A stretch of DNA of 64,000 nt from Smittium culicis (GCA_001970855.1 LSSN01001147.1:1-64000), one strand, 5' to 3'; positions 24,201 to 38,310 are shown, counted from the stretch's first letter. The notes: a model not told the origin generated them from the letters alone. Made by a program: numbers and translations.

Positions 24201-25148
24201 AGATGCATATTAATAAGAAGTTAGATTAAATAGGACGGATATAGCAAACTAAATTTAATATTGTATTGGTATGAGAGGGTACCCCAGTAAGGAGAGCCAG
24301 CCATTGTTACTTTTCCGTCATATAAACGGGAGGTTCCAAAATCGGAGAGTTTTACAATTCCAGATTTGGTGGATAGGAGATTAGCAGCTTTGATGTCGCG
24401 ATGTATAACTTCTTTTGAGTGGAGATAATCGAGACCAGCAAGCGTTTGATATATGAAAATACCGACTAGTTTTTCAGATATTTGGCCAAATTTTGAAATG
24501 GTGTTTTGTAAACTTCCACCTTCACAGTATCTATGTGAAAGAATAAGGAATATGAAATGGGTATAGGGTATGAAATAGCAATAAACTCTGGTACTTACTC
24601 TAGGATTATATTTAAATCTTTTTCGGTTTGCACGTAGCCATAGTATTTGACGATATTTGGATGCTGGTAAGGTAAGGTAAAAATTAAGAAAATAAATATA
24701 TTTGCGAGAAAGGCTAGAAAAAATAAAGTGAGGAGATGGATAGAAGAAAGAGCAGTTACATTGAAGGTTTTAAGCAGTTCTATTTCTTTCTATTAGAAGG
24801 GTAAAAAAGAGATTATATAACGGAAAATAAAAGAGGGGGGCGTAGTGTGGTATGGTATAAGTGAAGAAGGGAAAGGGGTACCGTTGTGGAAGCAATAACA
24901 TCATCTTTGTCTTCGCCTTCGGTAATGACTTGTTTTATGGCAACAACCTGACCAGTGTGGATATCGAGGGCTCTGTAAACAGCGCCATATGCACCACGAC
25001 CTATACTGTCGCCAAGTTGCTAAATAATAATAATAAATGCTATAAATTGCCTGAAAGTTAAAAAAAAAGACAGAAAATGATATAAAAATTTAAGATCGAC
25101 GTAATAAAGACATACATAATGGCCTATTGTTCTAGGTTCTTGACTCAT
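21253..25148 (-). CDS. Septation-initiation protein kinase, Cdc15/SepH/Cdc7 type
   Basis: This is a STE-like Ser/Thr kinase of the SIN/MEN pathway that triggers septation and cytokinesis. I resolve 18 exons: 25148-25116, 25019-24882, 24789-24760, 24663-24599, 24530-24283, 24191-24140, 24052-23926, 23807-23691, 23585-23537, 23450-23376, 23282-23056, 22945-22894, 22800-22742, 22664-22619, 22519-22275, 22182-21862, 21771-21522, 21416-21253. They total 766 codons with stop and all phases agree. The kinase spans about residues 12-265: glycine loop IGRGAYGAVY, VAIK lysine 40, HRDIKAANLL (D134), DFG (D152), APE at 173-175, and GATRASDIWSLGCTVIQL, which is diagnostic of the SepH/MAP3K-epsilon group. 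Position 172 is Val where relatives usually have Met before APE. A low-complexity linker follows, then a helical ARM-like C-terminal domain (about 470-765). At 765 residues it is shorter than yeast Cdc15 (974) or SepH. Orthology within the group is inferred. Confidence 0.92.
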
Positions 25149-25739
25149 AACTTCATGTAAATTGGTTGAAAAAGGGAGGGGGGTATAGGAAATCGAAAGG
25201 AAGAATATTTAAGGGCGGGTGTGAGAGTCAAAAATTCTACAAGAGAGATTTATATATTTGTGGGGGATAAATGATAGTAATAGAGATACTTTGAAAAGGG
25301 TATTGCAATAGGGTATGCGAACATAAATAATTTCGACTTTTTTCTATAACGAGGAACGAAATTTATATTATTTTAATCAGAATAGCTGTATATTTTAAAT
25401 CTAAGATAGGGAGGGGAAACTATTTGGGAGATTAGATGTTTTCTTAGAGTAAATTGAGGTGTGGGCAATACAGTATAAGGGCGAGAGAGGTGTGTGTGTG
25501 GATTGAGGAAGATCGAGAGAGAGAGAGTGGCGATAGATGGATAGCAGAATTAAAATATAATTTGAGGATAGAGTAGGGGTAAATCTATAAATGATTCGTA
25601 TAGATGGCGCAAAGAGAATAGTAAGGCAAACGTAAGAGAAGAGAAAAGAAGAGTTTAGAAAAGATGAAAAGCTTAACACATCAGATTCCGATTTTTTATT
25701 TTAAGTTTCCAAGTTATTTTTGGGACTGTAAGCTTATTG

Positions 25740-26620
25740 GCTATACAGGCAACTGACATCAACTTCGCGCATCTACTCATCAACCTTCGAATTTACATAA
25801 ACCCCGTCGATTGAACATAAAATGATCAACGTAAAAAGCCTCAATAAAATACAGTGACTGCGAATTTTAGCTGCCAGTTTTGGCTATATTGCTTCTCACC
25901 AACTAATAATAAATATCAATCAAAATCAGCGGCATTTCCTCACGTTGAGCACTGATTCGTCTGCTTTATTTTCGATAGGCTGGGGCTGCCACTCAGCGAT
26001 AAGATGCGCTCAGAACCTGCCGCTTTCCTATCTATTTACCCTGACAATCCGTTGTCGAGCTGGTTTACTGCTTATATTGATTGGCGCACTTAATGCTCTC
26101 CATCAGCTGGCGAATCGCTTTAATCTATTATTTCCTAGACTAAAGCTATTGGCTATGCGTGCACTTTGGGTCAAAAGATTTATTGCTTCTGCGCCCGCAG
26201 TATTGTTTGTGAGAACTGAGGTGATACTTGAGAGAACTGTGGCGATACTTGGGAGCTCGAGAAAAATGCCTTCGAATGCCACAAAAATCACAGCCAAAAA
26301 AAAAACAATCGCCATTTCGATGCCTGACTTTTTTTAGCCTCGCCACCATATTTACTGTCTTTTGTTTACTTTGTATTTACCTTTTGTTTACTTTTTATCT
26401 ATTTTGATTGTTCGATTGTTTACATTCAATGAAAATCCAAGTCTTTCCAAGTCACAAGGAGCTACATAATGCCAGTTTAATTTCTCCTCATATATTCTCT
26501 CATTATTCGCCCTCCCAAAACAATCCAATAATGCCTCTGCATATAACGCTCCACCTCACTCACGCTTTCCTCCCCGAAAGCTCTCTAATTAAGCTATTTT
26601 CCACAAAAGTTAGCTGAAAA
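25740..26620. other. GC-richer island with several overlapping open frames, function unknown
   Basis: Against the surrounding AT-rich DNA this stretch has visibly more G+C. It contains overlapping open frames: 25945-26337 (+, starting from TTG, 130 codons), and on the minus strand 26103-26315 (70 codons, hydrophobic N terminus) and 26146-26349 (67 codons, with a CDFC..H..H pattern). No frame has family similarity that I recognise, and no splice model extends any of them. It lies about 0.6-1.5 kb upstream of the kinase start, so it may be regulatory or a decayed gene. Confidence 0.3.
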
Positions 26621-29600
26621 AGTATTCCCACATTTTATTACCTCCCAATTTCACTTGAATATTTTGCTGTCTAAAATCGCTTACATTACGCACCTTTATA
26701 GCTCAGCCCCATAAATTAAGCGCTGCTTTCTTCATATTAGTATTGCCTAGGTAGCGATGCTAACACCACGCCCATCACCCACTACCTAACAATAGAATTA
26801 AATATCCCTAGCTTTCTTAATCCTTAAAATGCTTCTGTGCGCTTTTTCCGTATAGACATTTGAATTTTATCAAGTTATATCACTCCACATAAAAATATGT
26901 TAATTTGCCTTGTGATGTAGATCCCTTCATAATATTCTTTTCTTCCCACAACGTTTGCTAGTTTTATAACAGTAACAAAAAATGTACTTAATATATCGCT
27001 TAAAAATACATCAAAACATTCATATATGGACTACAATCACATAATTGTCGTTTGATATAGTCAATTTATATTATCTAAGATATACTTAGTTGAAATGAAT
27101 CTTTTTTTTATTAGAAATTACATTTGCTTATTTAATAAAGTAAAGCTATTGGCTATAAAAGACTATTCATTCGATGATACTTTCTCTAAACATTTATAAA
27201 AAAAAAATCAAAGGTGATTAGCACAAAAATTTTGATAGGAAAAGTTCCGCTTCAACTAAGAGTATCTTATTAATAATAAATTCCCTTTCTTTTTTTTCTT
27301 TTTAACTGATAAAATTTACCCCCAATTTGCTAAAAAAGATCAGCTCGCATCAATATTAACTTTGATTAAATATAGAAATACCTGATTTAAAAATAAATCT
27401 ATATTTGAAACCGACGTTTGACCCTTAATTATTATCAAAGCATCCAATATAACTATATACATGTATGCTATTTTCGCCGTTATAACCCTTTTAAACAAAG
27501 AATCAATATTTATAATATGTATATAGTAATACACTATACCCAAGAGCTTATCGCTAAAATTAATAATATCTAATCATCTCTTATTTCACCATATCATACT
27601 TCATATAACTGCACTTCTAATCAAAGTATAAATGCAATATCAAATTATTGTTTATTTATATTTAGACCATTAATGTTCTAGCCCTCACAAATATATTCAG
27701 CAGCTTTATCAGAAGTTAAGGTTCAATTGGAAACATCATATCAATTAAAATTTCTAAAACTCCTTGTATTCACAAATTTTAAAAAAAAATTTTATCAAGC
27801 ATTTAACTTTATAATACCACTAAAATAAATAAACATCAGTTAGGTATACATATAAATCCCTACTTTGATATTCCATCTTCAAATTAAAATAAAATTAAAT
27901 TATGATCAAAATTTTAAAATTAATTAACTTGTCTTGAAATCTGTAAATCTTCCGGGATTTTTAAAGCTATACATAGTGTATAGAATTTTGATTTTATGTT
28001 TATAAAATTCAATTCGTCCCAACTAATGCAAAATATACCAAAAACTACATATAAAATGTAAATAAAATCAGAATCTTCTTTTTCTCACTTGAAATATATA
28101 AAATAATAGTTGACAATCATGCTCTTTATAATTAATTAAAATTATACGGTCTTTAGTATTCATAAAACTCTTAAATTTTAATAATGCAACGATCCATTGT
28201 CGTTTTATCTCTATACAATCTATAAAATATCACTCTCAACTTTTATATCATCAAGTGGCTAATTATACATACGCTATACAAAAAAAAACATATTAACTCT
28301 CGCTTAATATTTTTTTTCTTGTAGAAAAAAATTATGGATTTATTCACGCAACTGTGAGACCTGATCCTTGTTGTATTCAAACCTCTATTCAATTACGATT
28401 ACATTTGATCCACAGTGTTGATTTTGCGAGTCTGCGTTTTCGTTGTGTGTCTTTGGTAATATATACTAAAGAAAATGTATTTAATCTATACGAATCCAAA
28501 ATAAAAATACTTTATTATAAATCCATTATAAAAAATAAATTGGATAAAATGTATAATCATTGACATTTAATTATTTTGCTTTAAGCACGAAAAAATAAAA
28601 ATAGATAGAATTTTTTTTCGATAATGGATTGTAAGAAATATCCACTTTTATTTATCATTAGACATCTCATAAATATAATCACTTGCACTAAATATAATTG
28701 CTAAAACTTGGGGAAAAAATATTATCAACTAAATAACGACACGAACTGAAGCTATCAAAGTCACAATAATTTTTGGAATGCAATTATTGCACTTACCTGA
28801 CCCTTACATACCCTTAAATTATAATTCAATAGAACACATTCGTGGATATCTCAAAAATAATTAACGCTCAATTAACGCCTTGAAAATAAATAATCGATTG
28901 AAATTTTACAAAATTTTAATATAATTAAATGTACTAAGAAAATGCTCAAAAATGTATCTGTAGCTATATAGTTTTTCAATTTTATATAATTAATATTTAT
29001 AAAATGGCTAATCTTTATAATTATAATAATATAAATAAAATCATACAACTTTAAAATCAGTCTATAATAAAATATAGCTGATTTACCCCACCCCCCACCC
29101 CCCAAATGATTAAAAAGCATATAGAAGAGTAACAATTCAAAAAATATATACTTTCGGTAGCTACTAGAACCATTTATATAAACATCATACCAAAATTGAT
29201 CTTGGATATGCTATAATTTTCATCATAACCATCTTACGGATGTAAAATAAATCATAATTCTAATTACAAAATTACCCACAGGAAATTTCAAAATAACAAA
29301 ATTGTAATAAAGCCATATTTTTTATCCATATTTTAATTGTTATATTATTTTATAATATAGTTCAATAAGATCGAAAATTTTCTCTAGAATTATAATACTT
29401 GCACAGAAATAATATTATTTTTAGTTTAACAATGATAAATAATTAAATAAAATCATGCATAGTGGCAATAAAAATTTTTGGAGTTTTTTTTGAGATTTTA
29501 AAAGTGTTTATTTTCAAAAAATCATTGAAACAATATCTATAGAAAAATTTTTTTTCTGTGAATAAAGCGTATTTTTCGCTATTATCATAGGGGAATAAAT

Positions 29601-32600
29601 TATGAAATTTTTTTTACTCAATAAAATTTTGGATATTTATTGATTTTTGATCATATTTCGTTATTTATACAATTAACATTTATCATTAATTTTGTTATAT
29701 TCTTTTAATAATTTAATACTTAATTTTATTGTAAAAAAAACACAATTCCTGTGTAGAATAATATTTAGGTAGCTAGAATTTAATTTTTTTGAAAATTCCC
29801 TTGACTTTGCCAGATTTATCAATTTTATTCGATTTTTTTTTTCTCGTTTTAACAAACGTATTACAACAGGTTTTTTCTCAATTATTCAAAAAACATATAT
29901 ATATAATACGTTGATACTCCTTGGCTCTCTTTAAAATCTTTTTTATTTCGAGTTATCGCTAAATGTTTCATATTTGATTTAAAAATAATGTACAGGAATA
30001 TCCAGGTCATCTAGAATTGGGATTTATTCCAAATTCGATCCTATTTTGATGAATTTTGACGAGTTATGGAAGTGATTTTATTTCTAATCCATGATATTCG
30101 ATAGAATCACCGATCCTTCTGTGTTTATTGAGAAACCGAAGGATGTACAAAAAATTTTGGAAATCTTTTATGTGTGTTCAATAGATCATTTATAAGAAAT
30201 ATTTTATAAGTGTGGATTAATTGTGTATATTATTGGAACAATAATGCAATAAAAATTCTGAAATATATCTCTATTAATAATTTTAAAATAATACCTGTTC
30301 GTGACTATAAATCTCGCAGAAGTTTAGAGTGATAAAATTACCTATTTACTATATTATTAGAAATTTTTTTGAGAATAAAAATTTTAGTAAATTATCCATT
30401 TTTATCTTTATCAGCCTACTCTCCACTTAAATTATTAACAGTTATAGAACGAATTTCTACGAAAAAAAGTCTTTGTGAAAAATTATTATTTAATAACAGC
30501 TATTAAGAAAATTAAAAAAATTTATATTATTAATCAGTATTCTAATTTAAGAATTACACTGTATTATAATTTTCCTATAACTTTGTAAAAAATCAAATTT
30601 TTATTAAAAGCCATAAAATAATAAAAAATAATAAAATCAGCTCGAGTTAAATTATAAGATTAAAAATATTTGATTCAATGAAAATTACTACAAGCTTTGA
30701 GGCTTTTCTTTGGTATTTTGTGCAAATAAAGGGGAAAATAAGTCCCCATTATCAACATAAGCAGGATATCCTGAAAAAATATTATTCAATATTTGTTTTT
30801 TCTGGTTCCATTAAATTTTTTTAAATTATAAATAAAATATTATGCGGCTATTTAGTGTATTTTGGTTTTTAATACCAATTTAATTATTGAAAATATGGTC
30901 AAAATACAAGATATAAAAACTAATTGAAAATCTTAGATTTCAAAAAGCGGTTATTTTGCTGTTTTTATAGTAATTTTTTAATAATAAATAAAAAATAAAA
31001 CCGAAATTTGGTTTAAAATCTACATCAAAGTTTAATGGAAAGAATAAAATGGTTTCGCCCATTAAATTTATATACAAACCAAAAAATATCTAAATAAAAC
31101 CAAATTTTTTAATGAATCATAACTTTACATCTAAAATAAATTGTGATAAAATTGAGTGAATTGAAAATTCTTTAAGATAAATACACCCAATATTTTTCAA
31201 TATAAATTTCTGAACGTGGTTATCGTAGGTTTTTCATTTCTCATGTATCAAACTAATAGCTTTGGGCTTCCTCTGATCTAAGCAGTCGATTTATAGTATT
31301 TTATCAATTAATTACAAGATAAAAAACATATTTTGAGGAGTTTAGCGGTTTGATGATGTCTTTTGGCGCGGTGTTATGCCGTAATGAAAATATTTGGATT
31401 TTTCCTGCTGGATTCCAGCAGCTGCTTATGATATTTTACTAGTTTCTCAAGGCATTGTGGATTGAAAGTTCGAGTAATCAGTGGTTGATTAAGTTTTTTA
31501 AAATCTGGTTATAATTTAGTTTGCTGGTTGTTTAATTTATCTTATTTTTAATTTTTTTTAGGGATTTTATTTTATTAATACTTAGAGCGAAATATTAGTT
31601 AGAAAATTTAATAATATCGATTAAAAGAAAAAAATTACACTATAGTATTGCCAAAGAATTAACATATTTTTTAAATTATAGGTATAAAATTTATTAGATA
31701 GCAGAGTTTTGAAAAAATTCGTTTGGCGAGTTTACTCACAATATATTTTTTATGAATTTATATACTATGAGCGGGTTGGGTTTTTCAAAATCAACAAAAC
31801 TTTAGGGGTCTTATATTATGATTTGGCGGAATTTTGGGAGATTTTTTATTTTTTGGAAAATCAGTCATGATTTTAGTATGCGATTTTTCTTGCGTTGGTT
31901 TCTTTGTAAAATAAAACTTCTGTTTATTCACAGAATTAATTATCTTTTTGGTTTAAAATATTCTAATTTATGTTTACTTTCTTTGTAAAATACAATCGCA
32001 AAACAAAGGGATTGATGATAAAGACAAATAAAGACTATCATAGTTTCATATCACGACGTTCTGTTAGATCAATATCAGAATTTCCACACATATTATGTTT
32101 CTTCTTATATTCTTAGTATAAAATACGTGTTCATATTTATATTTATATTCTATTCTTTTATACTAGTTTGTTAACGGGATATTCTAATCAAGATTTTTTT
32201 AAATAAATGAATAATAAAATTTGCTGCTTGCACCACACCAAAAAAATAACAAGATTATATAATTATACATTTTAAATTAGCATTTTGACTCCATAAAAAA
32301 ATACTGATATCATGAAACTCTTATTTTTTACAAGGTGATTATATTTCCTCTTATTGGATGTGATTAAGTGATATCTATTGTTCCGCCTTGTCTCTGATTT
32401 TCCTTTTGTTATAATTCCCTTGCAGGTAGAGTAATCCTTTAAAATCAGTAGCTAATTAGGTATCAAATAAAATAACAAATGTAATTTTTTTTAATATATC
32501 CTCAATTTCTATAATTTCCTGCCTAGGGATCCCGACTAACATCTAAGCCATAGTAAGAAGCTGTTGGAAAAGTTTCGTTTTATCATCAATCAATTTTTTT

Positions 32601-34179
32601 ATATACAATTCTTATTGATTCAACAGTAATTGAGCTTAACAGATTACTACTTCTACTATTAGTCTAAATTTGACATCCGTATCCTAATATCATTTTAAAT
32701 AAGTATAAATAAACTCTTTTTTGGGCAGTGTTGAATTTTGCCTCTTTTTTTCCATAAAAATATTATATTTTTTTGTTTATACTTTAATTTATACACTATT
32801 ACAACAACAACAAAAATAATAAACCGGATTTTTACTTTATTAATTTAATCAATCTAGCGATTAAACCATTTTTTCCAGCTAAATACATTAATGAATTTCA
32901 GTAGAAATATCGAAATGTTTGGATATAAACCTCACTATTAATGGTTTTTTATATTCAACTGATTTATGCAAAATAAATAATATAATATTATTTAATTATA
33001 AAATCGAGTTTACCTTTATGTTTAGCTTTATTTTTCACTATTTAAGTTAGATGTAGTCTAAGATTTTGTCTTTTAATTTAACATACAGGGGTCAATATTT
33101 TCTCATAAAGAAGAGAATAACATTAAAGTAATAAATCAAAAAAAATACTTTAAAAAAACCCATTATATTTTCTGAAGATCATAATTTTACCTAATTTTTA
33201 TTTTATTACAATTAATTTAATTATCTATTTGATGGATTATTATGCTTTTTTTTTACTTTTTTTCCACTATCAATACAATCAGTCTTGAAATAAATAATTT
33301 GCGCTACCTTTTTATATATTAAGCTTTATTAAACTTTTATTTCTCCTTAATTTATTTTACTTGAATAAGTCAAAGGAGCCACGGCAAATGATATCTTTGG
33401 AAAAATCTTCCTTAATACTACTTTAAACAATAAATCTCACTATAAAAATAAAGCTTTGGAAGAAAAACATTCTATTTAAAATATCCTATATCTTATATCT
33501 TCTTTAAGTTATAAAGCTAATACCCCGATTTTAGAAAAGCCTCATCTGTACCCAATTAAAACTTGATACTTTTTATAGGGTACATCTTTGAGAATTACCA
33601 GAATAATATTACTCAGATAATTCAATAAGCCTAAATATAATAACTGGTTTAATAAATTAAAATTTTGGACTTAATATCAATCTAAAGTTAATAATATTGG
33701 TTATAAAATCCGATCAAATTATTTTCATTAAAATTTACAAAATTGAATGATAACTAATTTTATAGGCATTTTCAAAGTTAAGAGGTTTATAAATATAAAT
33801 AGAAGTTTATTCTTCTAAAAAATGCTTTTCATGATTATTTATAAAAATTAATATTTAAATCAAGTTAAAAATTGATATGCTTTTTATAAATTTTATCCAA
33901 AATTACATGTTAACATTTAAAAATTGAAAATTTATTAATTTATTAATTTAATTTATTATTCGTTTTAGAGGCGCATTTAATTATATTTAAAGATGTCACT
34001 AAAGCATCATTAAATAATAATTTATTCATATTTTGAATTCCACGGTTTTTAAAAAATATTTTAATAGATTCAATTATGATTTTATAGCTAATTATAATAT
34101 TTTTTTACCATAATCAAATTAAACGTTGTATTAAAACTTATAGGCGAATTTTTCACGCTATCAGATACATTTTTTATTA

Positions 34180-34226
34180 TTTTTACTAATTTTTTACTAA
34201 TTTTTTACTAATTTTTTACTATTTTT
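34180..34226. repeat. Short tandem repeat, about 11-base unit
   Basis: Four imperfect tandem copies of TTTTTTACTAA. The unit contains the ACTAA core also found in branch-point-like sites, but there is no gene here. It looks like simple replication-slippage expansion. Confidence 0.6.
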
Positions 34227-35594
34227 ATTGGTTTAGATTAGTTAAATAGATTAAAAAAAATCTTAAATATGATAATGAATTTATATTTTGACTATTATAA
34301 TTATTAATTATAGGGTTTCTTATATTGGTATTAATTCATTTTTTATATAATCAATTTTGTTTTATTACAATTTGTAAATTATATAATCCTAATAATTATT
34401 CTAAAATTTATATTTATTTTAGAATATTATACAGCTCTATAATCTTAAATAATATTTCACTACTTAATTAACAGATAATAATTAAGCTAATTTAAAAAAA
34501 ATATATATCTTTACTTGGTTTTTTTTCTAATTTTTTCGTTTTATTGTTAATCAAATGCAATAATATTTCATTATCTGTTAAATTTATTATATTGTAAAAA
34601 ATACCATATAAAAAGAATATTTATAAATTTTTGTTTAATTTTTCTTCATTGTTAAATTTTATGATTTGAGTAAATATAATTAATTCATAAAAGGTAACCA
34701 AAAGGAATTATAAGTTTTTATTTTTTTAATCAAAAAAATGTATTAATAATTTTAAATTCTTCGTTTTATATTTATCATAATTTTTATACTTTTAATCTTA
34801 ATAGCGAGAATATTTACACAAAAATAATTCTTTACTTTTAGATCAATTTTTATTAAAGGTAAAAATTCCAATGGCCTTAATATCCTTCTTAATTTCCAAA
34901 TTTCCAAATTTCATTATATTTTAAGAATTATTACATCCTTAAAAAAAAAGATAATATTTAATTCATGATTTATTATCCTAAATAAAATTAAATATCACTT
35001 TAATTATGTTTATTGAATGTTTTAAAAAAATTTTAGTTCAAAATTTTCATTTTATTTTTCTATTATATTATAGATTGAAAATGAAGCCATACTGATTAGA
35101 TTTCATAAAACAAGTTATCGTATTAAAATATCTATAATGAAGCTAATTTTCGCATAGGGTAAAATTTAATATTATCCGCTAATATCAATTATATATGAAT
35201 TAAAATCTATTGATTGATATTTGTAACTTTACTGACATTATTAAATTTTTTTTTCCCCTTTATCAGATTTTATTGTTAATTTTTTAAGTAAGGTAGGATT
35301 TAGAAGGGTAGAAAATTCATATTTTCATAATCCAAATTTATAGTGAATAGGATAATGTGTTAAAAATCTATTTGATACGAAAATAATTTATATAAATTAA
35401 TAGTTTATTTGATAAATTATATTTATTGTATCGAAAATTATTAGGATAATTGATTTTTCAAGTAATTCCATCTAGAAAAAATATATTTCAGTAATATATA
35501 GAATAATAAATAATAAAAAGGGCTATTTTTTTATAATTTTACAAAGGAATGTTTAATTTTTAAGTATTTGTACTCTTTTCCCTCTTAACTAAGT

Positions 35595-35790
35595 TTAGCC
35601 CTTTGACGGAAGGTAGACTGTTATTGAACTGATAATTTATCCAACTGTATTCGACAACTATGCTTTATTTCCGAGGAATTTAGAAATATTGGTTAATTGT
35701 ACTACAACAGCAAATGATAATTTTATTTATAAATCATAAAAAAATCAATAAGTTCGTTTTTTTAAAGAATGTTGGAATAGAAAGGGTTAA
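35595..35790 (+). mobile_element. Small TTAA/CCCTTT transposon copy
   Basis: The left end is TTAGCCCTTTGACGG with a GGTAGACTGTTATTG block; the right end is TTGGAATAGAAAGGGTTAA. Inner landmarks are ATCCAACTGTATTCGACAA and ATTTCCGAGG. Length is 196 bases. It is the only copy I found inside the 15.5 kb desert. Confidence 0.8.
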
Positions 35791-37143
35791 GGAAGAATAT
35801 AAAGATCAAAATTTTATCTATTTTTAATGTTTAAAAAAAAATAAAGATTATTACATATAAAAATTCAATAACCGTCGCAAAAAACCGTATTTAGAGAAAA
35901 GCTAAGAAAAAAAATTAATTGATAGATTTTTTAGTTTTTATATGAGAATCATAAATATGGTCAAATATTATTTCTAAAATCAGTAGTTATTGAGAATATT
36001 AAATTTTATTATTGCTTATTCAGGCTATTTTATTTAAATTAATTTATTTGTAATTAGGTTTGTTTTTGATAGTTTTCCAAACAAACTATAATTAAAATGT
36101 ACTTTTAATAATATGTTATAGTATAATGAGATAATTTGATCATGTAGTTAAATTAGATTTAACCTAAAAAAACTTTCATTGGGGGCGTAACTTGATTCTA
36201 AATCTATTTTTGGATTCAATAGTAAATATTAATTATTAATCAGATAAGAAAAATCATAAATATGGTAAAAAGCATTTTTTTACTATAAATCTGATTTTAT
36301 CTTATGCACTTATACTGTTATATAATAATAAAAAGATAATAATTTCAAAAAATTAATAAAATAATTTAAAAAATAAAAATAATATTTTGATAAATTTAAA
36401 ATTTATTTTTCCGATAAATGTAATAACAAAAATCTAGTTTAATTTTGAAATAATAATTCCACAAAATTTTGTTAAAGTCATAGAAAAATAAAAATTTAAA
36501 GTATCTATGAATAAAATAAATATCATAACGCACAAATTTTATAAAAAAAACTGAATTGTACCTTTATAATTATATTTGTATAATTTAACCTTAAAATTTA
36601 TTTATTTTGCATCAGGTTTAGGTATGTTTAAAACTAATGATGAATCTTTATATAATAAGATTTTGTAAGTATGAGATTGATTAGTGACTAAAATAAGATC
36701 AATGGAATAAAGTTTAAGATAGATAACTATTAGATATAAAAATGAACCAAACAGTAGATAAAACTAATTGAATGAAAATTGCAGACTGAAATATTTAAAG
36801 TTATTAAAATTAGTAATGGAATTAATATTGAATTCTGAAGCGATATATGATGATGATATATAAAAATAAGATCTCTTTTAATTGCAAAAATTATTTCAAA
36901 TTTCATATTTTCGCATTAAAAAATAGAGTAAGCTTTTAAATTATAATAAATAGATAATCATTAACTAAGTTTTATATCTAAGATAATTAACTAATAAAAT
37001 TTTATAGAAAGGTTCTAATTTTATTAACCTATTCCTTGAAATTTCTAGTAACATCAATTAATACATTTAAGCGAGTATGATTATAGATTTATTATTTCCA
37101 GATCTCAAGGAATAAACGTGGAAGTGTAGAACCGCCCAAATAA

Positions 37144-38310
37144 TTCTCTTTGGAGTTTGATTCTATACTTTTGATTTTTCTTGTATTTTCTGAAAATCAG
37201 CTTTTAAAATTTAACCTTATTGAACGTAATAATGATATAAAACTAAATATGACAGCTTTTTGACTTACTAATGACTGCTTTAATGGATTAAATGTACAAT
37301 GATATATATAACTAAATTCATTCCATAAAATTTCACATTTATGAGAAAAGCATAATAAACACCACAGAACAACAAAGAAACACCATCGAAAGATAGGAAA
37401 AGTATAAGGAAAAATGGAAACACGGATAAACATAAGGATTTAGTATTTCACTTAAAAACTTTACGTTTTTGGTCAACTTTATGTTAATAAAATCATCACT
37501 TTACACAATCAAATAAAACTTTTATACCAAAATTTTAACTATCCTTATTTTTTATTAAATATTTATCAATCTATAACCATATTCAACCTCCAATACCAAC
37601 ATGAGCCCTATGAGCAAAAGCTCAAAAGAACCGAATGACTTGGTCTTAGTAGCTGAAATTTCTACATATATATTTATAAGTGTAGGACCAGATAAAGGAT
37701 TCTCTTGTTATAGGATTCTATACTTTTATTTCTTAAAGAATTTTTAGAAAATCATCATTTAAAATTTAATTTTGGTGATCAAAAACATAAACTAAAAAAA
37801 TTACGCAAATAGTGTGTGCAAATTTAAAATAATCGAATATGAATTTGAATTTATTTAGTAAAATATTTATGTAAAAGTAAAATTGTCAGTTTAATGAGAC
37901 GAAATGATAAATGTCTCGTTGGAATTAAACTTATAATATTATAATAGAAAAATTCATGCCGCAGAGCTTAAAATAAAAGCAAAAAAGTATAAAAACCGCA
38001 GCAAAGCGACAAAGAATCACCATCATAGAATAAGTAAAGCTAAAGAAGGAGATGGAAAAAAGGCTAATATTTCGAATTTAGTATTTGATTAATGAACTTT
38101 TTATTAATAAATTTTCCACATTTAAATTAATCAATCTTTTAAATATCTTTTAATTTATATTTTAATTTATCTTTATTATTATACTAGACCTATACCAATC
38201 TATATTCTTTAATCCTCCAATATAAAAATGTTCCTATAAACAGGCCCTTCAAAAGAGCCTAGGAACTTAACTGTAGCAGCTGAAGCTTCTACGTATATAA
38301 TTATTAACAT
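37144..38310. repeat. Degenerate tandem duplication, about 0.55-0.6 kb unit
   Basis: Two consecutive segments (37144-37684 and 37699-38310) share the same ordered landmarks: GATTCTATACTTTT near the start, AAAATCA..TTTAAAATTTAA, an ACAAAGAAxCACCATC block in the middle, a TTAGTATTT block, and near the end a CAAAAGA..CCxA..GTAGCTGAA..TTCTAC block. The segments are diverged, so the duplication is old. One frame is partly shared at the 3' end of both units (SKEP, then VAE, then STYI), but flanking stops prevent a gene call. Confidence 0.55.

Noticed and set aside
26146..26349. Minus-strand frame with a CDFC..H..H zinc-finger-like pattern
   Set aside because: Spacing is only loosely like C2H2, two other frames are open over the same bases, and no flanking exon could be joined. 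Kept only as part of the GC-island finding.
28872..29135. 87-codon minus-strand open frame
   Set aside because: It begins in the C-run and is otherwise a string of Ile, Leu, Tyr, Lys codons expected by chance in AT-rich DNA.
37197..37433. 78-codon minus-strand open frame inside the duplicated unit
   Set aside because: The corresponding part of the second unit is interrupted, so there is no conserved frame on this strand.
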